DNA from: Anisodus tanguticus
Taxonomy: Eukaryota > Streptophyta > Magnoliopsida > Solanales > Solanaceae
NCBI GenBank assembly: GCA_034509755.1
Contig: CM067541.1
Span: 29,649,504 to 29,713,503 of the forward strand
DNA: 64,000 bases
Reading direction: 5' to 3'
Shown here: positions 10,621 to 21,200 of the stretch, one piece after another
Position numbering within the stretch: the stretch's first letter is position 1
Layout: each line of letters starts with the position of its first letter
Translations under genes and position numbers: made by a program
Notes under the pieces: model-generated
Told to the model about the DNA's origin: nothing
What the model saw: only the letters and a program-made list of their open reading frames with translations
Databases searched by the model: none

Positions 10621-11308
10621 TGGAAACCCAACCTTTTTCTATGAATACCCATGGTTAAAAGGTTCAATGTGGTAATAACAAGTTGTTGATGATCGATTAG
10701 GTCACACTAGTATAACTATTGTTCTAGTGTATGTTTTATAGGGTGAGTAATATACTCTTAATGAAATTCGAATAATGGAATAATTTCACCTATATAGACA
10801 TAAGAAGTGGTGCCGCTTCTAACAAGAGTTTTGGGTCGAACTTTTGTAAATGTCTATGAATTTTTTTCTATGAATACCCATGGTTAAAAGGTTCAATGTG
10901 GTAATAACAAGTTGTTGATGATCGATTAGGTCACACTAGTGTAACTATTGTTCTAGTGTATGTTTTATAGGGTGAGTAATATACTGTGAAATTCGAGTAA
11001 TGGAAGAATTTCACCTATATAGACATAAGAAGTGGTGCGCTTCTAACAAGAGTTTTGGGTCAACTTTTGTAAATTGTCTATGAAACCAGGTGGAGCACAT
11101 GGCCATAATGGTGCTACCTCGATATGAACATGGAAAAGAATAATTGTGTGTTCGGTCTTAGATTCTAGCATAAGGAATTTTGGCTCAAACGCTTTAAGCC
11201 GCCATTAAGTTCGTTAGGATTTTGAAGAAGCTGTAACTAAGTGAAAGTTCAAATCGCAAGATACTTTCATCTAAGCACTTTTGTTAAATTGAAGACTAAG
11301 TGGGGGAT
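10621..11308 (+). other. Copia 3' non-coding region and polypurine tract, unit 4, with internal duplication
   Basis: It is about 230 bp longer than the matching region of other units because its first part is duplicated in tandem. It ends with the purine tract 'aagtgggggat' at 11298-11308. Confidence 0.7.
10634..11090 (+). repeat. 229-bp tandem duplication in copia 3' non-coding region
   Basis: 'tctatgaatacccatgg' occurs at 10638 and again at 10867, 229 bp later, and the two copies run in parallel to 'aatgtctatgaa' near 10860 and its partner near 11085. Small differences (10711 'actagtataac' against 'actagtgtaac'; 10785 'taatttcacc' against 'gaatttcacc') show it is not a simple copy-paste of one read. 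Confidence 0.85.
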
Positions 11309-11691
11309 TGTTGTATATAGTCTTCAATTGTGTTTGTTAGGAAGATGTGTATGGGAGTTTGTCCCACATTGGAAGAATAAGAAAAGCTTGATGTGTTTAT
11401 AAGTACTTTTGTACTTGGTATATTAAATTGAAAAGAGTTCATTTAGTTGGGCCAAACATGCATTGGGCTTGGATGTGCTTATAATTGGATTAATAATATG
11501 CTAATATATTATTAATCAAAGACTATGACTTAGCACTTTGCACGTGCAAACACGAGCTTAAATATCATTTAATCTTTTGCTATTTTTTTTTTTAAAAAAA
11601 AACGTTTATTTCATGAAAAGTCACAATTGTTCATGAAAGAATACATTGTTTCGTGAAAGATTACAATTGTTCATGAAAGGGTACTTGATTC
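11309..11691 (+). repeat. Truncated copia LTR at start of unit 5
   Basis: It starts TGTTGTATATAG and parallels the LTR at 8468, including the T/A palindrome at 11583-11602 and the short repeats at 11610-11680. It ends at the common LTR/pol breakpoint at about 11692. Confidence 0.7.
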
Positions 11692-12930
11692 CAACCGTGT
11701 TAATGAGTCCTTGCAAATACCTCGAAACGCAGAAACAAGTTCTAATGCTTCTCTTAACGGTGATAGGTTAAATCCCAATGCTTCTAGTGAACTTAGAAGG
11801 AGTGTAAGAGTTAGAAAGGAGAAGACTTTGGATTCAGATTTCATAAATTCCCAAGCAATTTCCTTTCTTGTGGAAGGAAATAGAGAAGTTGTTACCAATA
11901 AAATCCAAATCGTTCTCAATGTTGAGAATGAATGTGATGACCCAAAGACATTTCAAGAAGCAATGGCATCTAGAAATTCAGCTTTTTGGAAAGAAGCAAT
12001 AGATGACGAGATGGAGTCTTTAATGGCTAATAAGACTTGGGTTTTGTCAGGACTTGCCTCTGCAGCTCAAAGGCTATAAGATGTAAGTGGGTTTTCGGGG
12101 GTAAAGAAGAGTGTGGATAATGAATCAATCAAAGTTTTCAAAGCTAGGCTTGTTGGACAAGGATTTAGCCAAAGGAAGGAGTAGATTATTTTGATACTTA
12201 TGCTCCTGTGGCTAGAATTGCATCTATAAGAATATTGATATCTTTAGCCTCTCGTATGATTTGCATATTCATCAAATGGATGTAAAAGCTTTTCTAAATG
12301 GTGATTTAGATGAAGAGGTGTACATGAGACAACCTGAAGGTTTTATCCTTCCGGGTTATGAACATAAAGTTTGTAAGTTAGTTAAATCATTGTATGGTTT
12401 TAAAACAAGCTCCGAGAGTAATGGCATGAGAAATTTGATTATGTTATTTTGTCTAATGGTTTTATACATGACTTTCTGTGACAGTGTGTATATATTCTAA
12501 GTTTACAAAAGATTATGGTGTAATCTTGTGCCTTTATGTAGATGATATGTTAATCTTTGGAACAAACATAAATGGCATAAATGAAGTCAAAACCTATTTG
12601 AGTTCTGTTTCAAAATGAAGGACTTAAATGAGGTTGATACCATATTGGGTATCAAAGTTAGAAGAAATAGTGGGGTTATTCCTTGAGTCGGTCTCATTAT
12701 GAGAAGATGCTTAAGAAATTTGAACATTTGAACTTCAAGGAAGCTAACACTCCATATGAAACATCATGCAAACTTAGTATGAAAAAGGAGTGGAAGATAC
12801 GTGGCTTTTCTTCTAGAGTATGCTAGTGCAATAGGTAGCTTGATGTATGCTACACATTGTACTAGACGATATTGCATTTGCAGTTTGCAAACTTTCTAGA
12901 TTTACTACTATAATCCGGGTACAGAACATT
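11692..12930 (+). pseudogene. Ty1/copia linker and RT remnant, unit 5
   Basis: The frame 11711-12079 holds the linker and the RT N-terminus: SSNASLNGDRLNPNASSELR, RSVRVRKEKTLDSDFINSQA, FQEAMASRNSAFWKEAIDDE, then a break at about 12060 in the stretch where unit 3 reads DLPPGSKAIG. The frame 12261-12500 holds HIHQMDVKAFLNGDLDEEVY (one codon shorter than the usual MDVKTAFLNG) and KVCKLVKSLYG. YVDD is intact at 12535-12546. DTILGIKVRRNSG follows near 12640. The linker is the longest uninterrupted copy in the window. Confidence 0.86.
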
Positions 12931-13490
12931 GGCGAGCAATTGGAAGAATTTTTGGTTATTTGAAAAGAACCAGAAGTTAAGTTATGCTTTGCATTATGGA
13001 AATTTTTCAGTGTACTTGAGGATATACAGATGCTAGTTGGATATCTAGTGATGGAGATAATAAATCCACAAGTGGTTGGATTTTTATGCTCGGTGGTGGT
13101 GTCTTTATTTCTTGGGCCTCAAAGAAACAGACATGTATCACACATTCTACCATGGTCTGAATTTTTAGCTTTGGGGGCAAGAAAAGAAGCAGAGTGGTGA
13201 AAATATGTTATTGGATATAAAGTTGTGGCCACAAACTGATGCCGACCATTTCTTTGCACGTGATAGTGAGGTAACTCTGTCACAGAGCTTATAATAAGAT
13301 TTATAATGGTAAGTCTAGACACATCAGTTTGAGACATGCGTATGTGGGACAGTTAATATCCGACGTGGATTGTAATCGTGATTTATGTAAGGTCTTGTAA
13401 CAATTTGGTGATCCTTTTACTAAAGGACTTCCAAGAGAAATGATTTATGGAACAAGTCAAGAAATGGGCTTGCGGCCAGTTTGAATTAAT
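12931..13490 (+). pseudogene. Ty1/copia RNase H remnant, unit 5
   Basis: Pieces in order: DASWISSDGDNKSTSGWIF near 13028-13085, SWASKKQTCITHST near 13110-13150, a SEFLALGA-like stretch near 13160, YNKIYNGKSRH near 13292-13322, and NLVILLLKDFQEK-like sequence in the frame shifted from FTKGLPRE near 13415. Frameshifts occur but the overall order and length are retained. Confidence 0.78.
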
Positions 13491-13664
13491 CAGCAACAAT
13501 GGAAACCCAACCTTTTTCTATGAATACCCATGGTTAAAAGGTTCGATGGTAATAACAAGTTGTTGATGACTGATTAGGTCACACTAGTGTAACTATTGTT
13601 CTAGTGTATGTTTTATAGGGTGAGTAATATACTCTTAATGAAATCTGGTAATGGAAGAATTTCA
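13491..13664 (+). other. Copia 3' non-coding region, unit 5, cut by the assembly gap
   Basis: It matches the first ~170 bp of the 3' non-coding region in other units and stops at 'gaagaatttca', about 150 bp after 'ggtcacactag'. The rest of this region, the polypurine tract and the LTR would lie inside or beyond the gap. Confidence 0.7.
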
Positions 13665-13764
13665 NNNNNNNNNNNNNNNNNNNNNNNNNNNNNNNNNNNN
13701 NNNNNNNNNNNNNNNNNNNNNNNNNNNNNNNNNNNNNNNNNNNNNNNNNNNNNNNNNNNNNNNN
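13665..13764. other. Assembly gap of exactly 100 N
   Basis: One hundred N separate the copia array from array A. A run of exactly 100 is the usual placeholder for a gap of unknown length, so adjacency of the two arrays and the number of missing units are not established. A nominal open frame running across it is meaningless. Confidence 0.98.
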
Positions 13765-16700
13765 ATTTTGGAAAGAAACCTAACACCACTCAACTTACCC
13801 CAATAGTCATCTATCCTTGGCATAAGAGACTCGTTGTAGATTTATCGGCCATAAATGCATAAGCTGCAAGTTCCATTCTATTAAGACAACAATAAGGCAT
13901 AACTAAGGCCCTTTCGTTCATCACCTTCGCCTAGCAAATCTTATTCTTGGCCTTGCAATTCTTTGGTTCCTTCCGGATGGCATCCAAAGTCTTGGTGAGA
14001 AGGAAATGAACTTCTTGGAAATAAATCAAGAGCAAGTTCATTATCTTGCACCAGTAGTGTTCCGGATGCCATGTCATTTAAAAGTTCCTTCACGTCGGCA
14101 TTTTCCACCGGACTTCCACGGGGCTTTCCTTCCGCACCAATTTAACTAGACGGCTCCACTTCTTAAATTATTCTTCAATATTTTTTTCATCAAGCAAGGG
14201 GGTCTCGGGTTCCTCTTGTTCTTCAAGTAGTACGAGTTCCTTAATAGCCAAGGAGAACCCACTCTCTCGATACTCTTCTCCAAGCATGATCCTGAAGAGG
14301 GACGATGCCAATAACAATTTCAACTTCAAGCTTTGTAATAAGGGCTGTAAGGAAATCATAGTCTCGGATGGTATGAGGATAGGACGAAGCCGAGCCATGT
14401 AAGCTTCTTACCGTATATGCATTTGTACACTCGGATCAATTTCGGATGGTTCCGACCGTGGGTAGATTAATAAAAAGGCCCTCGGGTAATACCTTGTATT
14501 CTTGGATACGACATCCCTTTTGCATGAGACTTATGGAATAGTTTATGGAATCACAAATTCCGAATGACACCATCGCCACTCGTACACACCACATTGGATT
14601 TTGAAGATCACCTCCCCTTCAACTCCCTCTCGGGTGCTCATTAGTTGGGAACCGTCTTTCAACTCTATTTTGGAAAGAAACCTAACACCACTCAACTTAC
14701 CCCAATAGTCATCTATCCTTGGCATAAGAGACTCGTTGTAGATTTATCGGCCATAAATGCATAAGCCTGCAAGTTCCATTCTATTAAGACAACAATAAGG
14801 CATAACTAAGGCCCTTTCGTTCATCACCTTCGCCTAGCAAATCTTATTCTATGCCTTGCAATTCTTTGGTTCCTTCCGGATGGCATCCAAGGTCTTGGTG
14901 AGAAGGAAATGAACTTCTTGGAAATAAATCAAGAGCAAGTTCATTATCTTGCACCAGTAGTGTTCCGGATGCCATGTCATTTAAAAGTTCCTTCACGTCG
15001 GCATTTTCCACCGGGACTTCCACGGGGCTTTCCTTCCGCACCAATTTAACTAGACGGCTCCACTTCTTAAATTATTCTTCTATATTTTTTTCATCGGGCA
15101 AGGGGTCTCGGGTTCCTCTTGTTCTTCAAGTAGTACGAGTTCCTTAATAGCCAAGGAGAACCCACTCTCTCGATACTCTTCTCCAAGCATGATACTGAAG
15201 AGGGACGATGCCAATAACAATTTCAACTTCAAGCTTTGTAATAAGGGCTGTAAGGAAATCATAGTCTCGGATGGTATGAGGATAGGACGAAGCCGAGCCA
15301 TGTAAGCTTCTTACCGTATATGCATTTGTACACTCGGATCAATTTCGGATGGTTCCGACCGTGGGTAGATTAATAAAAAGCCCTCGGGTAATACCTTGTA
15401 TTCTTGGATACGACATCCCTTTTGCATGAGACTTATGGAATAGTTTATGGAATCACAAATTCCGAATGACACCATCGCCACTCGTACACACCACATTGGA
15501 TTTTGAAGATCACCTCCCCTTCAACTCCCTCGGGTGCTCATTAGTTGGGAACCGTCTTTCAACTCTATTTTGGAAAGAAACCTAACACCACTCAACTTAC
15601 CCCAATAGTCATCTATCCTTGGCATAAGAGACTCGTTGTAGATTTATCGGCCATAAATGCATAATTTGCAAGTTCCATTCTATTAAGACAACAATAAGGC
15701 ATAACTAAGGCCCTTTCGTTCATCACCTTCGCCTAGCAAATCTTATTCTATGCCTTGCAATTCTTTGGTTCCTTCCGGATGGCATCCAAGGTCTTGGTGA
15801 GAAGGAAATGAACTTCTTGGAAATAAATCAAGAGCAAGTTCATTATCTTGCACCAAGTAGTGTTCCGGATGCCATGTCATTTAAAAGTTCCTTCACGTCG
15901 GCATTTTCCACCGGGACTTCCACGGGGCTTTCCTTCCGCACCAATTTAACTAGACGGCTCCACTTCTTAAATTATTCTTCTATATTTTTTTCATCAGGCA
16001 AGGGGTCTCGGGTTCCTCTTGTTCTTCAAGTAGTACGAGTTCCTTAATAGCCAAGGAGAACCCACTCTCTCGATACTCTTCTCCAAGCATGATCCGAAGA
16101 GGGACGATGCCAATAACAATTTCAACTTCAAGCTTTGTAATAAGGGCTGTAAGGAAATCATAGTCTCGGATGGTATGAGGATAGGACGAAGCCGAGCCAT
16201 GTAAGCTTCTTACCGTATATGCATTTGTACACTCGGATCAATTTCGGATGGTTCCGACCCTGGGTAGATTAATAAAAAGGCCCTCGGGTAATACCTTGTA
16301 TTCTTGGATACGACATCCCTTTTGCATGAGACTTATGGAATAGTTTATGGAATCACAAATTCCGAATGACACCATCTCGCCACTCGTACACACCACATTG
16401 GATTTTGAAGATCACCTCCCCTTCAACTCCCTCTCGGGTGCTCATTAGTTGGGAACCGTCTTTCAACTCTATTTTGGAAAGAAACCTAACACCACTCAAC
16501 TTACCCCAATAGTCAACTATCCTTGGCATAAGAGACTCGTTGTAGATTTATCGGCCATAAATGCATAAGTCGCAAGTTCCATTCTATTAAGACAACAATA
16601 AGGCATAACTAAGGCCCTTTCGTTCATCACCTTCGCCTAGCAAATCTTATTCTATGCCTTGCAATTCTTTGGTTCCTTCCGGATGGCATCCAAGGTCTTG

Positions 16701-18278
16701 GTGAGAAGGAAATGAACTTCTTGGAAATAAATCAAGAGCAAGTTCATTATCTTGCACCAGTAGTGTTCCGGATGCCATGTCATTTAAAAGTTCCTTCACG
16801 TCGGCATTTTCCACCGGGACTTCCACGGGGCTTTCCTTCCGCACCAATTTAACTAGACGGCTCCACTTCTTAAATTATTCTTCTATATTTTTTTCATCAA
16901 GCAAGGGGTCTCGGGTTCCTCTTGTTCTTCAAGTAGTACGAGTTCCTTAATAGCCAAGGAGAACCCACTCTCTCGATACTCTTCTCCAAGCATGATATCG
17001 AAGAGGGACGATGCCAATAACAATTTCAACTTCAAGCTTTGTAATAAGGGCTGTAAGGAAATCATAGTCTCGGATGGTATGAGGATAGGACGAAGCCGAG
17101 CCATGTAAGCTTCTTACCGTATATGCATTTGTACACTCGGATCAATTTCGGATGGTTCCGACCGTGGGTAGATTAATAAAAAAGCCCTCGGGTAATACCT
17201 TGTATTCTTGGATACGACATCCCTTTTGCATGAGACTTATGGAATAGTTTATGGAATCACAAATTCCGAATGACACCATCTCGCCACTCGTACACACCAC
17301 ATTGGATTTTGAAGATCACCTCCCCTTCAACTCCCTCTCGGGTGCTCATTAGTTGGGAACCGTCTTTCAACTCTATTTTGGAAAGAAACCTAACACCACT
17401 CAACTTACCCCAATAGTCATCTATCCTTGGCATAAGAGACTCGTTGTAGATTTATCGGCCATAAATGCATAAGCCGCAAGTTCCATTCTATTAAGACAAC
17501 AATAAGGCATAACTAAGGCCCTTTCGTTCATCACCTTCGCCTAGCAAATCTTATTCTATGCCTTGCAATTCTTTGGTTCCTTCCGGATGGCATCCAAGGT
17601 CTTGGTGAGAAGGAAATGAACTTCTTGGAAATAAATCAAGAGCAAGTTCATTATCTTGCACCAGTAGTGTTCCGGATGCCATGTCATTTAAAAGTTCCTT
17701 CACGTCGGCATTTTCCACCGGGACTTCCACGGGGCTTTCCTTCCGCACCAATTTAACTAGACGGCTCCACTTCTTAAATTATTCTTCTATATTTTTTTCA
17801 TCGTGCAAGGGGGTCTCGGGTTCCTCTTGTTCTTCAAGTAGTACGAGTTCCTTAATAGCCAAGGAGAACCCACTCTCTCGATACTCTTCTCCAAGCATGA
17901 TCCTGAAGAGGGACGATGCCAATAACAATTTCAACTTCAAGCTTTGTAATAAGGGCTGTAAGGAAATCATAGTCTCGGATGGTATGAGGATAGGACGAAG
18001 CCGAGCCATGTAAGCTTCTTACCGTATATGCATTTGTACACTCGGATCAATTTCGGATGGTTCCGACCGTGGGTAGATTAATAAAAAGGCCCTCGGGTAA
18101 TACCTTGTATTCTTGGATACGACATCCCTTTTGCATGAGACTTATGGAATAGTTTATGGAATCACAAATTCCGAATGACACCATCTGCCACTCGTACACA
18201 CCACATTGGATTTTGAAGATCACCTCCCCTTCAACTCCCTCTCGGGTGCTCATTAGTTGGGAACCGTCTTTCAACTCT
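13765..18278 (-). repeat. Array A monomers 1-5
   Basis: These are the left end as assembled. Monomer 1 has the 'attcttggcc' and 'catccaaagtc' variants also found in the right half of the array, whereas monomers 2-5 have 'attctatgcc' and 'catccaaggtc'. Monomer 4 carries 'agtcaactatcc' at 16513, a marker shared with monomers 8, 10, 12 and 13. Monomer 3 has a shortened 'ccctcgggtgctc' in place of 'ccctctcgggtgctc' near 15526. Confidence 0.85.
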
Positions 18279-21200
18279 ATTTTGGAAAGAAACCTAACAC
18301 CACTCAACTTACCCCAATAGTCATCTATCCTTGGCATAAGAGACTCGTTGTAGATTTATCGGCCATAAATGCATAAGCTGCAAGTTCCATTCTATTAAGA
18401 CAACAATAAGGCATAACTAAGGCCCTTTCGTTCATCACCTTCGCCTAGCAAATCTTATTCTATGCCTTGCAATTCTTTGGTTCCTTCCGGATGGCATCCA
18501 AGGTCTTGGTGAGAAGGAAATGAACTTCTTGGAAATAAATCAAGAGCAAGTTCATTATCTTGCACCAGTAGTGTTCCGGATGCCATGTCATTTAAAAGTT
18601 CCTTCACGTCGGCATTTTCCACCGGGACTTCCACGGGGCTTTCCTTCCGCACCAATTTAACTAGACGGCTCCACTTCTTAAATTATTCTTCTATATTTTT
18701 TTCATCAGGCAAGGGGGTCTCGGGTTCCTCTTGTTCTTCAAGTAGTACGAGTTCCTTAATAGCCAAGGAGAACCCACTCTCTCGATACTCTTCTCCAAGC
18801 ATGATCCGAAGAGGGACGATGCCAATAACAATTTCAACTTCAAGCTTTGTAATAAGGGCTGTAAGGAAATCATAGTCTCGGATGGTATGAGGATAGGACG
18901 AAGCCGAGCCAAGTAAGCTTCTTACCGTATATGCATATGTACACTCGGATCAATTTCGGATGGTTCCGACCGTGGGTAGATTAATAAAAAAGCCCTCGGG
19001 TAATACCTTGTATTCTTGGATACGACATCCCTTTTGCATGAGACTTATGGAATAGTTTATGGAATCACAAATTCCGAATGACACCATCTCGCCACTCGTA
19101 CACACCACATTGGATTTTGAAGATCACCTCCCCTTCAACTCCCTCTCGGGTGCTCATTAGTTGGGAACCGTCTTTCAACTCTATTTTGGAAAGAAACCTA
19201 ACACCACTCAACTTACCCCAATAGTCATCTATCCTTGGCATAAGAGACTCGTTGTAGATTTATCGGCCATAAATGCATAAGCTGCAAGTTCCATTCTATT
19301 AAGACAACAATAAGGCATAACTAAGGCCCTTTCGTTCATCACCTTCGCCTAGCAAATCTTATTCTATGCCTTGCAATTCTTTGGTTCCTTCCGGATGGCA
19401 TCCAAGGTCTTGGTGAGAAGGAAATGAACTTCTTGGAAATAAATCAAGAGCAAGTTCATTATCTTGCACCAAAGTAGTGTTCCGGATGCCATGTCATTTA
19501 AAAGTTCCTTCACGTCGGCATTTTCCACCGGGACTTCCACGGGGCTTTCCTTCCGCACCAATTTAACTAGACGGCTCCACTTCTTAAATTATTCTTCTAT
19601 ATTTTTTTCATCAGGCAAGGGGTCTCGGGTTCCTCTTGTTCTTCAAGTAGTACGAGTTCCTTAATAGCCAAGGAGAACCCACTCTCTCGATACTCTTCTC
19701 CAAGCATGATCCTGTAGAGGGACGATGCCAATAACAATTTCAACTTCAAGCTTTGTAATAAGGGCTGTAAGGAAATCATAGTCTCGGATGGTATGAGGAT
19801 AGGACGAAGCCGAGCCATGTAAGCTTCTTACCGTATATGCATTTGTACACTCGGATCAATTTCGGATGGTTCCGACCGTGGGTAGATTAATAAAAAGGCC
19901 CTCGGGTAATACCTTGTATTCTTGGATACGACATCCCTTTTGCATGAGACTTATGGAATAGTTTATGGAATCACAAATTCCGAATGACACCATCTGCCAC
20001 TCGTACACACCACATTGGATTTTGAAGATCACCTCCCCTTCAACTCCCTCTCGGGTGCTCATTAGTTGGGAACCGTCTTTCAACTCTATTTTGGAAAGAA
20101 ACCTAACACCACTCAACTTACCCCAATAGTCAACTATCCTTGGCATAAGAGACTCGTTGTAGATTTATCGGCCATAAATGCATAAGCTGCAAGTTCCATT
20201 CTATTAAGACAACAATAAGGCATAACTAAGGCCCTTTCGTTCATCACCTTCGCCTAGCAAATCTTATTCTATGCCTTGCAATTCTTTGGTTCCTTCCGGA
20301 TGGCATCCAAGGTCTTGGTGAGAAGGAAATGAACTTCTTGGAAATAAATCAAGAGCAAGTTCATTATCTTGCACCGTAGTGTTCCGGATGCCATGTCATT
20401 TAAAAGTTCCTTCACGTCGGCATTTTCCACCGGGACTTCCACGGGGCTTTCCTTCCGCACCAATTTAACTAGACGGCTCCACTTCTTAAATTATTCTTCT
20501 ATATTTTTTTCATCAGGCAAGGGGGTCTCGGGTTCCTCTTGTTCTTCAAGTAGTACGAGTTCCTTAATAGCCAAGGAGAACCCACTCTCTCGATACTCTT
20601 CTCCAAGCATGATCCCGAAGAGGACGATGCCAATAACAATTTCAACTTCAAGCTTTGTAATAAGGGCTGTAAGGAAATCATAGTCTCGGATGGTATGAGG
20701 ATAGGACGAAGCCGAGCCAAGTAAGCTTCTTACCGTATATGCATTTGTACACTCGGATCAATTTCGGATGGTTCCGACCGTGGGTAGATTAATAAAAAAG
20801 CCCTCGGGTAATACCTTGTATTCTTGGATACGACATCCCTTTTGCATGAGACTTATGGAATAGTTTATGGAATCACAAATTCCGAATGACACCATCTGCC
20901 ACTCGTACACACCACATTGGATTTTGAAGATCACCTCCCCTTCAACTCCCTCTCGGGTGCTCATTAGTTGGGAACCGTCTTTCAACTCTATTTTGGAAAG
21001 AAACCTAACACCACTCAACTTACCCCAATAGTCATCTATCCTTGGCATAAGAGACTCGTTGTAGATTTATCGGCCATAAATGCATAAGCTGCAAGTTCCA
21101 TTCTATTAAGACAACAATAAGGCATAACTAAGGCCCTTTCGTTCATCACCTTCGCCTAGCAAATCTTATTCTATGCCTTGCAATTCTTTGGTTCCTTCCG

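Larger units (their letters stand above)
1..13664 (+). mobile_element. Tandem array of about five decayed Ty1/copia units
   Basis: Five head-to-tail copies of one copia element, all in the same orientation. LTR starts follow a polypurine tract at 2477, 5788, 8468 and 11309, giving spacings of about 3311, 2680 and 2841 bp. The order inside a unit is gag and pre-integrase (units 1 and 2 only), RT, RNase H, 3' non-coding DNA, polypurine tract, LTR. Only one LTR lies between neighbouring internal regions, so these are not five independent insertions, which would each have two LTRs and a target-site duplication. No unit is coding-competent: integrase is absent and every frame is broken. Units 3 and 5 are the best preserved and units 1, 2 and 4 the worst. 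Confidence 0.88.

Noticed and set aside
13608..13862. Open frame running across the N gap
   Set aside because: It joins copia 3' non-coding DNA to array A through 33 unknown codons and has no biological meaning.
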